From: Sphingomonas parapaucimobilis NBRC 15100
GTDB taxonomy: Bacteria > Pseudomonadota > Alphaproteobacteria > Sphingomonadales > Sphingomonadaceae
Direction of reading: 5' to 3'
Assembly (NCBI RefSeq): GCF_000787715.1
Contig: NZ_BBPI01000001.1
Location: 80,380-144,379 of the forward strand
Length of the DNA: 64,000 nucleotides
Positions 8,888 to 15,976 of this stretch are shown here, in pieces. Each line of letters starts with the position of its first letter. Position 1 is the stretch's first letter. The notes under the pieces are model-generated. The model was not told the DNA's origin. It was given only the letters and a program-made list of their open reading frames with translations, and searched no databases. Made by a program: the position numbers and the translations under genes.

Positions 8888-9154
8888 ATGAAGAAGATCG
8901 CTTTCGTTCTCGCTGCCGCCGGCCTGATGTCCGTCGCCGCCTGCAACAAGTCGCCGGAAGCTGCCGCTGTTGAGAACAACGCGGACATGCTGGCTGACAA
9001 CATGGAAATGTCGGCTGACAACATGGAAGCCGCTGCGGACAACACCTCGAACGCTGCTGCTGCCGCGACCCTCGAGAACGCTGCCGACAACATGAACGCC
9101 GCTGCCGACAACGTCCGTGACGCTGCCGACGCCAAGGCGGACAACATGCAGTAA
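8888..9154 (+). CDS. Small lipoprotein with heptad-like ADNM repeats
   Basis: An 88-residue protein. The first 20 residues are a lipoprotein signal with lipobox SVAAC, Cys20 being the predicted acylation site. The mature part is almost entirely Ala, Asp, Asn and Met, arranged in seven-residue steps ending in ADN (for example ADNMEMS, ADNMEAA, then NAADNMN, AAADNVR). This predicts one continuous, acidic amphipathic helix or coiled coil anchored in the membrane. It has no C-terminal lysine of the Lpp type. The RBS lies in a gggag stretch 8 bases before the ATG. A strong hairpin terminator follows. No family assignment; function unknown. A second Asn/Asp-rich small lipoprotein is at 22469-22693. 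Confidence 0.85.
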   Translation: MKKIAFVLAAAGLMSVAACNKSPEAAAVENNADMLADNMEMSADNMEAAADNTSNAAAAATLENAADNMNAAADNVRDAADAKADNMQ

Positions 9155-9202
9155 TAGCCGCCTCGGGCCTTCGGGTCCGAAGCGCCGACTGCTATGTCGG
9201 AA

Positions 9203-9236
9203 AAGGGCGCTTTCCATGCGGAAGCGCCCTTTTTCT
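9203..9236 (+). terminator. Rho-independent terminator after the small lipoprotein gene
   Basis: A 12-base GC-rich stem (AAGGGCGCTTTCC / GGAAGCGCCCTT, one bulged T) with loop ATGC is followed directly by a T tract (TTTTTCTTT). It lies about 50 bases after the lipoprotein stop. Confidence 0.85.
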
Positions 9237-9313
9237 TTGTCTCATTTCCTGTGCAAAGATGCCGCACGACGCTTGCGAAGTCCGGCTGCATCACGCTAAC
9301 GACATTTGCGGTG

Positions 9314-9389
9314 GGGCCTGTAGCTCAACGGTTAGAGCTGGCCGCTCATAACGGCTAGGTTGCGGGTTCGAGTCCTGCCGGGCCCACCA
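9314..9389 (+). tRNA. tRNA with anticodon CAT, probably tRNA-Ile2 (lysidine type)
   Basis: All arms fold: 7-bp acceptor (GGGCCTG with CGGGCCC), 4-bp D stem (GCTC/GAGC), anticodon stem GGCCG/CGGCT around loop CTCATAA, T arm GCGGG-TTCGAGT-CCTGC, discriminator A and encoded CCA. The anticodon is CAT. It is not the initiator, which needs an unpaired first base. The short D loop and the acceptor resemble the Ile2 tRNA whose C34 is converted to lysidine by TilS; elongator tRNA-Met of alphaproteobacteria usually has a different acceptor and ATCATAA loop. tRNA identity confidence is about 0.6, existence near certain. Confidence 0.93.
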
Positions 9390-9411
9390 AACCTCCCCTC
9401 GATATCGGCCA

Positions 9412-10047
9412 TTATCGATCCCTGTCGTCGGCAAGCTCGAGCGACGCCGCGTTGATCCGGCTGATCTCCACCAGCACATCCGACGTTTCGATCGACAGGT
9501 TGCGCACCTCCTCGGCGACGACCGCGAATCCGCGCCCCTGGTCTCCCAGCCGCGCAGCCTCGATACTCGCGTTCAGGGCGACCAGCCGGGTGTTGGCCGA
9601 AATCCGGCCCACCCGCTCCAGCATGGCCACGGTTTCGCGGTTGAGATCGTCGCGTTGTCGAATGACGCGCGTCAGATCGCGCTCATGCGTCACATCGACA
9701 AAGGTCAGCACCGCGCCGTGATCGGGCTGCGGGTGATAGGTGATCTCCAGGACATGACCGTCATCGAAATGGTGGTCGAACTGGCGCCGCTCCCCCTCAC
9801 GCGCCCATTGCCGGTGATTGTCGAGGATGGCTGCCTTTCGAACATCCGACCAGCCCACCGCATTGCCCACATGGTGGAGATAATCGGCCAGGCTCGCCCC
9901 CCTGGTCACGGCGCTGTCCGGCAGACCGAACATACGGCCAACATAATGATTGATCAGGATGATCCGCTCGTCCCGATCATAGATCACGATACCGTGCCGG
10001 ACATGTTCCATGACCAGCGCCAGCTGCTCCGCCGCACTCACCGACAC
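9412..10047 (-). CDS. PAS domain protein with shortened methyl-accepting chemotaxis signalling tip
   Basis: A soluble 211-residue protein. Residues ~8-125 form a PAS domain ([16 protein letters not shown], then [12 protein letters not shown]). Residues ~135-205 are the hairpin tip of an MCP signalling domain, recognisable by the highly conserved [20 protein letters not shown] and [12 protein letters not shown]. There is no transmembrane segment, no HAMP domain, and the cytoplasmic coiled coil is far shorter than in true receptors. Start is GTG at 10047 with a GAGG ribosome site 8 bases upstream; a later ATG at 10011 would cut into the PAS domain. No chemotaxis genes are near. It may be a soluble sensor that docks to CheA/CheW arrays or a stand-alone PAS dimer. 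Confidence 0.82.
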   Translation of the reverse strand: MSVSAAEQLALVMEHVRHGIVIYDRDERIILINHYVGRMFGLPDSAVTRGASLADYLHHVGNAVGWSDVRKAAILDNHRQWAREGERRQFDHHFDDGHVLEITYHPQPDHGAVLTFVDVTHERDLTRVIRQRDDLNRETVAMLERVGRISANTRLVALNASIEAARLGDQGRGFAVVAEEVRNLSIETSDVLVEISRINAASLELADDRDR

Positions 10048-10199
10048 GGGTTGACCTCATCATTTATAACTTATGTTGTCTTTACCAGCTTTCCCACCAG
10101 ATGAAAGCGCGACGTATTTTTACTGATGAAATGGGCCTTGTCGGGGCGACATATGGTCTTCTAAGGTGCGGTCAAACACAGTCATGAAAGGTAGGATTG

Positions 10200-10721
10200 A
10201 TGGCGGTTAAAGGCGATCCGAAGGTCATCGAGTATTTGAACGAGGCGCTCAAGAACGAGCTGACCGCGATCAACCAGTATTTCCTGCATTACCGGCTGCT
10301 CGACCACTGGGGCGTCTACAAGCTCGCCCAATTCGAGTATAAGGAATCCATCGACGAGATGCGCCATGCCGACTGGCTGGCCGAACGCATCCTGTTCCTG
10401 GACGGACTGCCGAATTTCCAGCTGCTGGGTCGCCTGCGCATCGGCGAGACGGTCGAGGAAGTGCTCAAAGGCGATCTGGCCATCGAGGTCGAGGCCGTCG
10501 CCCAGCTGAAGGAAGCCATCGCCTATTGCGAGGAAGTTCGGGACTATGTCAGCCGCGACCTGTTCCAGCGCATCCTGGCGAGCGAGGAAGAGCATGTCGA
10601 CACGCTGGAGCGCCAGTTCGAGATGATCGCGCGCATGGGCATCCAGAACTATGTTCAGTTGAACGCGATGGCGGAAAACGACACGCCCAAGTCGGGCGCG
10701 GCTCCGCATCTTCAGGGATAA
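10200..10721 (+). CDS. bfr: Bacterioferritin
   Basis: A cytosolic iron-storage protein that forms a 24-mer with ferroxidase centres and haem at subunit interfaces. The 173-residue sequence has the ferritin four-helix bundle. Ferroxidase residues Glu20, Glu53 and His56 are visible in KNELTAINQYF and SIDEMRHADW, with the haem-ligand Met54 between them; the later helix gives ASEEEHVDTLE. I chose ATG at 10200 (MAVKGDPKV), preceded by gaaaggtagg as ribosome site; the TTG just upstream adds one residue only. A GC hairpin follows the stop. It converges with der across an inverted repeat. Confidence 0.95.
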   Translation: MAVKGDPKVIEYLNEALKNELTAINQYFLHYRLLDHWGVYKLAQFEYKESIDEMRHADWLAERILFLDGLPNFQLLGRLRIGETVEEVLKGDLAIEVEAVAQLKEAIAYCEEVRDYVSRDLFQRILASEEEHVDTLERQFEMIARMGIQNYVQLNAMAENDTPKSGAAPHLQG

Positions 10722-10724
10722 GGC

Positions 10725-10756
10725 GACGGGGGCGGGTCTGATGGCCCGCCCCCTGT
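10725..10756 (+). terminator. GC-rich hairpin after bfr
   Basis: Immediately past the bfr stop, GGGGGCGGG and CCCGCCCCC pair across an 8-base loop, with flanking GAC/GTC able to extend the stem. No T tract follows. Confidence 0.45.
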
Positions 10757-10773
10757 CCCCGGGCATCACCCAC

Positions 10774-10881
10774 CCACCCGTTCAGCCTGAGTGAAGTCGA
10801 AGGCCACGGGAAAACGCGTGTTGCGCCCTTGGGCCGATGCCAGCCCCTTGGCCTTCGACTTCGCTCAGGCTGAACGGGTGG
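10774..10881. repeat. Inverted intergenic repeat, copy 1 (between bfr and der)
   Basis: Two 32-base arms (10774-10805 and 10850-10881) are reverse complements with one mismatch, separated by 44 bases. The core reads GGCCTTCGACTTCGCTCAGG and continues into CTGAACGGGTGG. The same core occurs at 15810-15897, 45104-45192 and once at 63876-63905. It lies between two convergent genes. Confidence 0.9.
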
Positions 10882-10888
10882 TTGGATA

Positions 10889-10909
10889 GGCGGCTCCAGT
10901 TGAGCCGCC
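10889..10909 (-). terminator. Short hairpin downstream of der
   Basis: GGCGGCTC and GAGCCGCC form a perfect 8-bp stem with a 5-base loop, 7 bases after the der stop on the minus strand. No U tract is seen, so termination is a guess from position. Confidence 0.4.
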
Positions 10910-10915
10910 CGCCCC

Positions 10916-12286
10916 TCAATCCTTCTTGCCGAACGGGTTCTTCGGCGCACGCAGTGTCAGGCGCACCGGCACCGCACCGAAACCCAGCTCCCGCCGCATC
11001 GAATTGACCAGATACCGCTCATAGCTGGCGGGCAGCTGATCGACGCGGGTGCCGAAGATAACAAAGCTCGGCGGACGCGACTTGACCTGGGTGACATAGC
11101 GCAGCTTGATCCGCTTGCCGCCGGGCGCAGGCGGGGGATTGGCCTCGACCGCGCGCTCGAACCAGCGGTTGAGTTCGCCGGTCGGCACACGCTTCGACCA
11201 GGCCGCGCGCGTTTCGAACGCCGCTTCAATCAGCGTATCGAGACCCTTGCCGGTCGCTCCCGACACGGTGAGAAGCGGCACGCCCTTCACCTGGCTGAGC
11301 CCGTCTTCGAGCGCCTTGCGAACTCCGTTGAACAGTGAAGACGGACTTTCCGCGACATCCCACTTGTTGAGCGCGATCAGCAGGGCGCGGCCCTCTTCCA
11401 GCACACGGTCGGCGATGCGCAGATCCTGCGATTCCAGGCCCAGCGTCGCATCGAGCAGCAGCACCACGACCTCGGCAAAATCGACCGCGCGCAACGCGTC
11501 GGCGACGGACAGCTTTTCCAGCTTATCCTGCACCTTGGCCTTTTTGCGCATACCCGCCGTATCGATCAGGCGGACCTGCCGCACCTCGCCGTCACGGTCG
11601 TGCCATTCCCAATCGATCGCGATCGAATCGCGCGTGATACCCGCTTCCGGCCCCGTGATCAGGCGATCCTGGCCCAGGAAACGGTTGATGAGCGTCGACT
11701 TGCCCGCATTGGGGCGGCCCACGATCGCCAGCTTGAGCGGCGCGAAGGGGTTTTCGAGGTCGACCTCCTCCTCTTCCTCAACCTCACGGTCGATAAAGGG
11801 CAGCAGCGCCTCGAACAGGTCGCCCACGCCTTCGCCATGTTCGGCGGACAGCTGGACCGGATCGCCGAAGCCGAGCGCCAACGCCTCAAGGATGCCCTGT
11901 TCGGCCGCACGGCCCTCCGCCTTGTTGGCGGCGAGCACGATCGGCGTGTCGGAGCTGCGCAGCCAGCGGGCGATTTCCTCGTCGAGCGGCATGATCCCCG
12001 CACGGGCGTCGACCAGAAAAAGTGCGACATCGGCCTCGCTGACCGCCGCTTCGGTCTGGCGGCGCATCCGGCCGGGCAATGTGTCGGGGTCTTCGTCTTC
12101 GTAACCGGCCGTATCGATGATACGGAAATCCAGGCCCAGCAGGTGCGCGTCGCCTTCGCGCCGGTCGCGCGTTACACCGGGCCGGTCGTCGACTAGCGCC
12201 AGCTTCTTTCCGACCAGACGATTGAACAGCGTCGACTTGCCGACATTGGGACGGCCGACGATCGCGACGATAGGGAGATTAGCCAT
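10916..12286 (-). CDS. der: Ribosome biogenesis GTPase Der (EngA)
   Basis: An essential tandem GTPase needed for 50S subunit maturation. 456 residues. The first G domain has GRPNVGKST at 11-19, DTAGYED (G3) and ANKAEG (G4, with the variant K-A-E in place of NKxD followed by acidic residues). The second has GRPNAGKST, DTAGMRKKAKV (switch with the KH-domain-contacting basic run) and NKWD. The C-terminal KH-like domain ends in NPFGKKD. Upstream in the same orientation lie bamB and the YfgM-like gene, as in many proteobacteria. A gap of 95 bases with a strong hairpin separates der from bamB. Confidence 0.96.
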   Translation of the reverse strand: MANLPIVAIVGRPNVGKSTLFNRLVGKKLALVDDRPGVTRDRREGDAHLLGLDFRIIDTAGYEDEDPDTLPGRMRRQTEAAVSEADVALFLVDARAGIMPLDEEIARWLRSSDTPIVLAANKAEGRAAEQGILEALALGFGDPVQLSAEHGEGVGDLFEALLPFIDREVEEEEEVDLENPFAPLKLAIVGRPNAGKSTLINRFLGQDRLITGPEAGITRDSIAIDWEWHDRDGEVRQVRLIDTAGMRKKAKVQDKLEKLSVADALRAVDFAEVVVLLLDATLGLESQDLRIADRVLEEGRALLIALNKWDVAESPSSLFNGVRKALEDGLSQVKGVPLLTVSGATGKGLDTLIEAAFETRAAWSKRVPTGELNRWFERAVEANPPPAPGGKRIKLRYVTQVKSRPPSFVIFGTRVDQLPASYERYLVNSMRRELGFGAVPVRLTLRAPKNPFGKKD

Positions 12287-12343
12287 CGCCCCCCGTTAGC
12301 GAAAGGCGAGCCTTTCGTCACGCGTATAGCGGTACAAATGTGC

Positions 12344-12373
12344 CGCCCCGTGGAACAAATGTCCCACGGGGCG
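12344..12373 (-). other. Perfect hairpin in the bamB-der gap
   Basis: CGCCCCGTGG and CCACGGGGCG are perfect 10-base complements around a 10-base loop. The octamer ACAAATGT occurs in the loop and again just before the left arm (12334-12341). It lies after the bamB stop, before the der start. It may end or process the upstream transcript; there is no U tract. Confidence 0.6.
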
Positions 12374-12381
12374 ATATGGCA

Positions 12382-13704
12382 TCACTTGAAGGCGGTGATC
12401 CGCCCCTTCTGGTCGAGGACGTACAGCACATTGTTGGCGACGATCGGCGGCAGCGCAAACGGCGTCTTGGTGTCGACCGCCGCCTGGACCGATCCGTCCC
12501 CCGGATTGGCGTAGACGATCTGCCCTTCCGAATTGGTCAGGATCAGGCGGTTGCCCGCCAGCACCGGGCCGAACCAGGTGATCGCGCCGGTCTTCTTCTT
12601 TTCCTTGTGGAAACGCTGGAGCTGCGCGATCCAGCGGGCCTTGCCGCTCGACCGGGCCAACGCGACCAGGCGTGCGTCGTCGGTGACGAGGAAAATCCAC
12701 TCGCCCGCGATCCACGGGGTCGAGAGCCCGGCGAAATTCTGTTCCCACAGGCGCTGGCCGGTCGACAGTTCCAGCGCGACCATGCGGCCGCCCTGGCCCA
12801 GCGCATAGACGCGGCCCTGATCGATCACCGGCGCGGCGTCGATGTCCGACAGGGTCGACACCGAGGTGGAAATGCTCGTCCGCGACAGTGCGTCCTGCCA
12901 CAGCAGACGGCCATTTTCATAACGATAGGCGTTCAATTCGCCGCTGGAGAAACCGGCGACGACCGTCCCCTGGCTGGCCGACGGAGCCGCGACGCCGTAC
13001 ACGCCCTGCGTCTCCAGCGTCCCCTGCCCGGCCCAGACGATCTTACCGTCTGCCTGGTTGATGGCGTAAAGCTGATTGTCCTGGGTCAGGACATAGACAT
13101 TGCCGTTGGCAATGGTCGGCGATCCACGCAACGGGCCGCTGGGCTTGGCGCGCCACAGCACCTTGCCGTCGGCGGCGCTGGCCGCGATCACATCGCCCAG
13201 ACCGTCCGACGCGAACACCGTGCCGCTGTCATAGCTGGCCCCGCCGCCGAAGCGGGCAAGGCGGTTCGCGTCCCCCTCGGTGATGCCGGTCGACCACAGG
13301 CGCGCGCCGGTATCGGCGTTCATCGCGACGAGATTGCCCTCGACATCGACGACGAACAGCTTGCCCTCGGCCACGACCGGCGCGGCGCCCAGCGGATCAC
13401 GCGCCGAACCGCCGTTGATCGTCGCGGTCCAAAGGCGCTGCGGCTGCTCCGCCAGCGCGAGCTGGCCCATCGACTTGGCGGCGTTGCCGCCCGGCTGCGA
13501 CCATTCGGGGTTCGCCTCGGGCGCGGGCAGCAGGACCTGAACGTCGGCGATCGTCTTGTCCGCCTCGACCCCTGTCTCCGACACCAGGATCGGGATGCGA
13601 TTGCCCACGGTCGGCGTTTTCTTGGGCGCGCTTTTGAATACCCCGCAGGCGCCCAGCGCCATCAGCGCGGCGAGCGCTGCCGAGGTGCGGAAATGCTTCG
13701 TCAT
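12382..13704 (-). CDS. bamB: Outer membrane protein assembly factor BamB (beta-propeller lipoprotein)
   Basis: A periplasmic lipoprotein of the BAM complex that helps insert beta-barrel proteins. Signal with lipobox ALGAC, Cys20 as acylated residue. Residues ~75-440 are an eight-bladed PQQ-like propeller with repeated blade endings such as RLWTATI, KVLWRAKPSG, KIVWAGQGTL and GRLLWQDALS. 440 residues is somewhat longer than the E. coli protein because of an N-terminal extension after the lipobox. Its start overlaps the stop of the YfgM-like gene by 4 bases (ATGA), so they are translationally coupled; der is next. This order (YfgM-BamB-Der) is a conserved proteobacterial cluster and strongly supports the assignment. 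Confidence 0.93.
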   Translation of the reverse strand: MTKHFRTSAALAALMALGACGVFKSAPKKTPTVGNRIPILVSETGVEADKTIADVQVLLPAPEANPEWSQPGGNAAKSMGQLALAEQPQRLWTATINGGSARDPLGAAPVVAEGKLFVVDVEGNLVAMNADTGARLWSTGITEGDANRLARFGGGASYDSGTVFASDGLGDVIAASAADGKVLWRAKPSGPLRGSPTIANGNVYVLTQDNQLYAINQADGKIVWAGQGTLETQGVYGVAAPSASQGTVVAGFSSGELNAYRYENGRLLWQDALSRTSISTSVSTLSDIDAAPVIDQGRVYALGQGGRMVALELSTGQRLWEQNFAGLSTPWIAGEWIFLVTDDARLVALARSSGKARWIAQLQRFHKEKKKTGAITWFGPVLAGNRLILTNSEGQIVYANPGDGSVQAAVDTKTPFALPPIVANNVLYVLDQKGRITAFK

Positions 13705-14402
13705 TGGGTCTTGGTGTCCTCACTCTGGCCGACCGCGTCGACCCCCAATACGCCGGCCATCTGAACCGCACGTTGCCGCAACGTATCGGGCACATCCTTG
13801 TCGCTGGCAATCTGGCCGAACAAACGGCCTGCCTGGTCGCGCTTGTTCATGCGCAGATAGGCTATAGCAACCATCTCGCCCGCGCTGCCGAAATAGGCGT
13901 TGCCGGGCACCGCCATGCCGCCCAGCCGCGCCACGACGGCCTCGGGCTTCATCGTGTCATATTCGGCCATGGTCTGGCGGACCAGCGCCAGATCGCGGAA
14001 CGGCTGGGCCAGCGACGTGTCGTTGGCGATGGCGGCAAAGCGGGCCGCAGCGCCCTTCATGTCGTCCTTCTGCAACAGAATGTCGGCCTGGGTGAACTCG
14101 GCGAGCGCGCGATAGGCATCGACATTGGTGTTGGACAGCGCCTTCAGCTTCTCGCCCGCCGTCTTGGTGTCGTTCTGGCCCAGCGCGTCATAGGCAGCCT
14201 GCAGCTGTTCCCCATCGACACCCGCCGCCTGATGCTGGCGATGCTGCCAATAAAGATAGCCGCCGAACGCCGCGAGTGCGACGATGATCGCCGCGCCGAC
14301 GATAAGGCCCCACCGGGTCCAGAAAGACGTCAGCCTTTCGCGACGCAGTTCGTCGTCGACCTCGCTCAAAAAGGCCTGGCTGGATTGGGGCGTTAGGGCC
14401 AA
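13701..14402 (-). CDS. YfgM-like tetratricopeptide membrane protein
   Basis: A 233-residue protein with an N-terminal cytosolic stretch (FLSEVDDELRRERL), one membrane helix at about 31-51 (WGLIVGAAIIVALAAFGGYLYW) and a periplasmic TPR-like helical region. This is the topology of YfgM, an inner-membrane ancillary of the SecYEG translocon that cooperates with periplasmic chaperones. The N-terminal motif and gene position directly before bamB and der support the assignment. It is the first gene of the unit; the promoter should lie in the ~80-base gap before panB. Confidence 0.88.
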   Translation of the reverse strand: MALTPQSSQAFLSEVDDELRRERLTSFWTRWGLIVGAAIIVALAAFGGYLYWQHRQHQAAGVDGEQLQAAYDALGQNDTKTAGEKLKALSNTNVDAYRALAEFTQADILLQKDDMKGAAARFAAIANDTSLAQPFRDLALVRQTMAEYDTMKPEAVVARLGGMAVPGNAYFGSAGEMVAIAYLRMNKRDQAGRLFGQIASDKDVPDTLRQRAVQMAGVLGVDAVGQSEDTKTQ

Positions 14403-14486
14403 GACGGGCTCCGCTATTCTGGATCAAGGCAATATAGAAGCCGCGACCTTTAGCGAGGAGCGGCCCCCGTGGGAAGCGGGCTTGGC

Positions 14487-15353
14487 TTATCCCCCCTCGC
14501 GCGGGGCATAGATCTGCTCCGGCCCCGGGAAGCGGCGGGCGCGGACATCCTCGGCATAGGCGCGTGCCGCCTCGCCGATACGGTCGCCCATCGTCTCGTA
14601 ACGGCGGACGAAGCGGGCGGTGCGGTCGAACAGGCCGAGCATGTCCTCTCCCACCAGCACCTGGCCGTCGCACTCCGCCGACGCACCGATGCCGATGGTC
14701 GGACAGGCGATACGCTGGGTGATCTCGATCGCGATCGGCTCGACCACGCCCTCGATCACGACCGAAAAGGCCCCCGCCTCGGCCACGGCCACCGCGTCGG
14801 CGATGATCTTCTCGGCCTCCTCGGGCGTACGACCGCGCGCGCCATAGCCGCCCAGCACGTTCACCGCCTGCGGGGTCAGGCCGACATGGCCCATGACGGG
14901 GATGCCGCGCTCGACCAGGAAGCGGACGGTCGGCGCCATGGCGAGGCCGCCCTCCAGCTTGACCGCCGCTGCCCCAGTTTCCTTCAGGAGCCAGGCGGCA
15001 TTCTCGAACGCCTTTTCCGGGCTGGCCTCATAACTGCCGAAGGGCAGGTCGATGACGACGACTGCGTGATAGCTGCCCCGCACCACCGCTGCACCATGCG
15101 CCGCCATCATCTGGAGCGTGACCGGCACGGTCGAGGGCAGGCCGTAGATTACCTGCCCCAGGCTGTCGCCGACCAGCAGCATGTCGCAATGCGGATCGAG
15201 CAATTGCGCCGAGCGCACCGTATAGGCGGTCAGCATGACCAGCGGCGTCTGCCCCTTGGCACGGCGGATGGCGGGCACGGTCAGCCGCTTCATCGGCGCG
15301 GGCGTGGGATTGGCGCGGCTGGTCGCGGTGTCGAGCGTGTAGGTCGTGGACAT
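14487..15353 (-). CDS. panB: 3-methyl-2-oxobutanoate hydroxymethyltransferase
   Basis: First committed enzyme of pantothenate (vitamin B5/CoA) synthesis: transfers a hydroxymethyl group from methylene-tetrahydrofolate to 2-oxoisovalerate to give ketopantoate. The 288-residue TIM barrel shows the magnesium-binding LLVGDSLG and DLPFGSY motifs, [15 protein letters not shown] and the strongly conserved IGIGAS followed by [13 protein letters not shown] chose ATG at 15353 (MSTTYTLDT); a TTG two codons upstream is possible. No panC is nearby. The next upstream gene, also on the minus strand, is the ArsC/YffB-like gene 50 bases away. Confidence 0.95.
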   Translation of the reverse strand: MSTTYTLDTATSRANPTPAPMKRLTVPAIRRAKGQTPLVMLTAYTVRSAQLLDPHCDMLLVGDSLGQVIYGLPSTVPVTLQMMAAHGAAVVRGSYHAVVVIDLPFGSYEASPEKAFENAAWLLKETGAAAVKLEGGLAMAPTVRFLVERGIPVMGHVGLTPQAVNVLGGYGARGRTPEEAEKIIADAVAVAEAGAFSVVIEGVVEPIAIEITQRIACPTIGIGASAECDGQVLVGEDMLGLFDRTARFVRRYETMGDRIGEAARAYAEDVRARRFPGPEQIYAPREGG

Positions 15354-15403
15354 GACCAAAGCCTCTAACCCGTGTCCGCCGTGCGCTCCACCCCCTTGGT
15401 CCG

Positions 15404-15748
15404 TCAGAAGATTTCGCCGTAGGCCTCGGGCTTGAACCCCAGGGTCAGCGCGCCGTCACGGTCGAGCACCGGCCGCTTGATGAGCGACGGCTGCGCCTGC
15501 ATCAGCCGGATCGCCTTGTCGGCATCGATATCCTGCCGGTCGGCCTCATCCAGCTTGCGGAAGGTCGTGCCCGCCCGGTTGAGCAGCTTTTCCCAGCCGA
15601 GCTGATCGACCCAGCGGCGGAGCGTGGCTTCGTCGATACCGTCGGTCTTGTAGTTGTGGAAACGATACGCGACGCCGTGCTGGTCGAGCCAGACGCGGGC
15701 CTTTTTCATCGTGTCGCAGTTCGGGATGCCGTAGAGAGTCGTGGTCAT
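15404..15748 (-). CDS. ArsC/Spx family thioredoxin-fold protein (YffB-like)
   Basis: A 114-residue thioredoxin-fold protein. It has one N-terminal cysteine in [14 protein letters not shown] (Cys10), the position of the catalytic Cys in ArsC, and the C-terminal [11 protein letters not shown] that is diagnostic of the family. YffB-type members have been suggested to act as glutathione-dependent thiol reductases, but true arsenate reductase activity is not established. No arsenic resistance genes are near, so an ars role is unlikely. Its start is 228 bases from the divergent nadE start, with inverted repeat copy 2 between them. Confidence 0.85.
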   Translation of the reverse strand: MTTTLYGIPNCDTMKKARVWLDQHGVAYRFHNYKTDGIDEATLRRWVDQLGWEKLLNRAGTTFRKLDEADRQDIDADKAIRLMQAQPSLIKRPVLDRDGALTLGFKPEAYGEIF

Positions 15749-15809
15749 ATTACCTCGGATTCAAGAAGCCCGCCGCGTTTAACGAAATGCAACGGGATAG
15801 GGGAAGCGT

Positions 15810-15897
15810 GGCCTTCGACTTCGCTCAGGCTGAACGGATGTCGGGACGTGGGGCGTTCAAACCTCCACTCCGTTCAGCCTGAGCGACGTCGAAGGCC
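15810..15897. repeat. Inverted intergenic repeat, copy 2 (upstream of nadE)
   Basis: Arms 15810-15837 and 15870-15897 are reverse complements over 28 bases with one mismatch and a 32-base spacer. The arms share the GGCCTTCGACTTCGCTCAGG core with the other copies, in the opposite arm order to copy 1. Unlike copies 1 and 3 it lies between divergent genes. Confidence 0.9.
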
Positions 15898-15976
15898 AAG
15901 GGAAACCCCTCACATCCTAACCCCTGGCAACTCACACAGGCTGGCGCCCTTCCCCCCGCCCCGCTATCCCGAGCGG

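Noticed and set aside
9412..10047. Pseudogene of a full-length chemoreceptor
   Set aside because: No frameshift or stop is seen and no receptor fragment lies upstream; the frame is intact, so it is treated as a complete short protein.
15656..15976. In-frame upstream extension of nadE
   Set aside because: The extension reads through the inverted repeat and the start of the ArsC-like gene; nothing in it is conserved and the ATG at 15977 gives the normal NadE N terminus.
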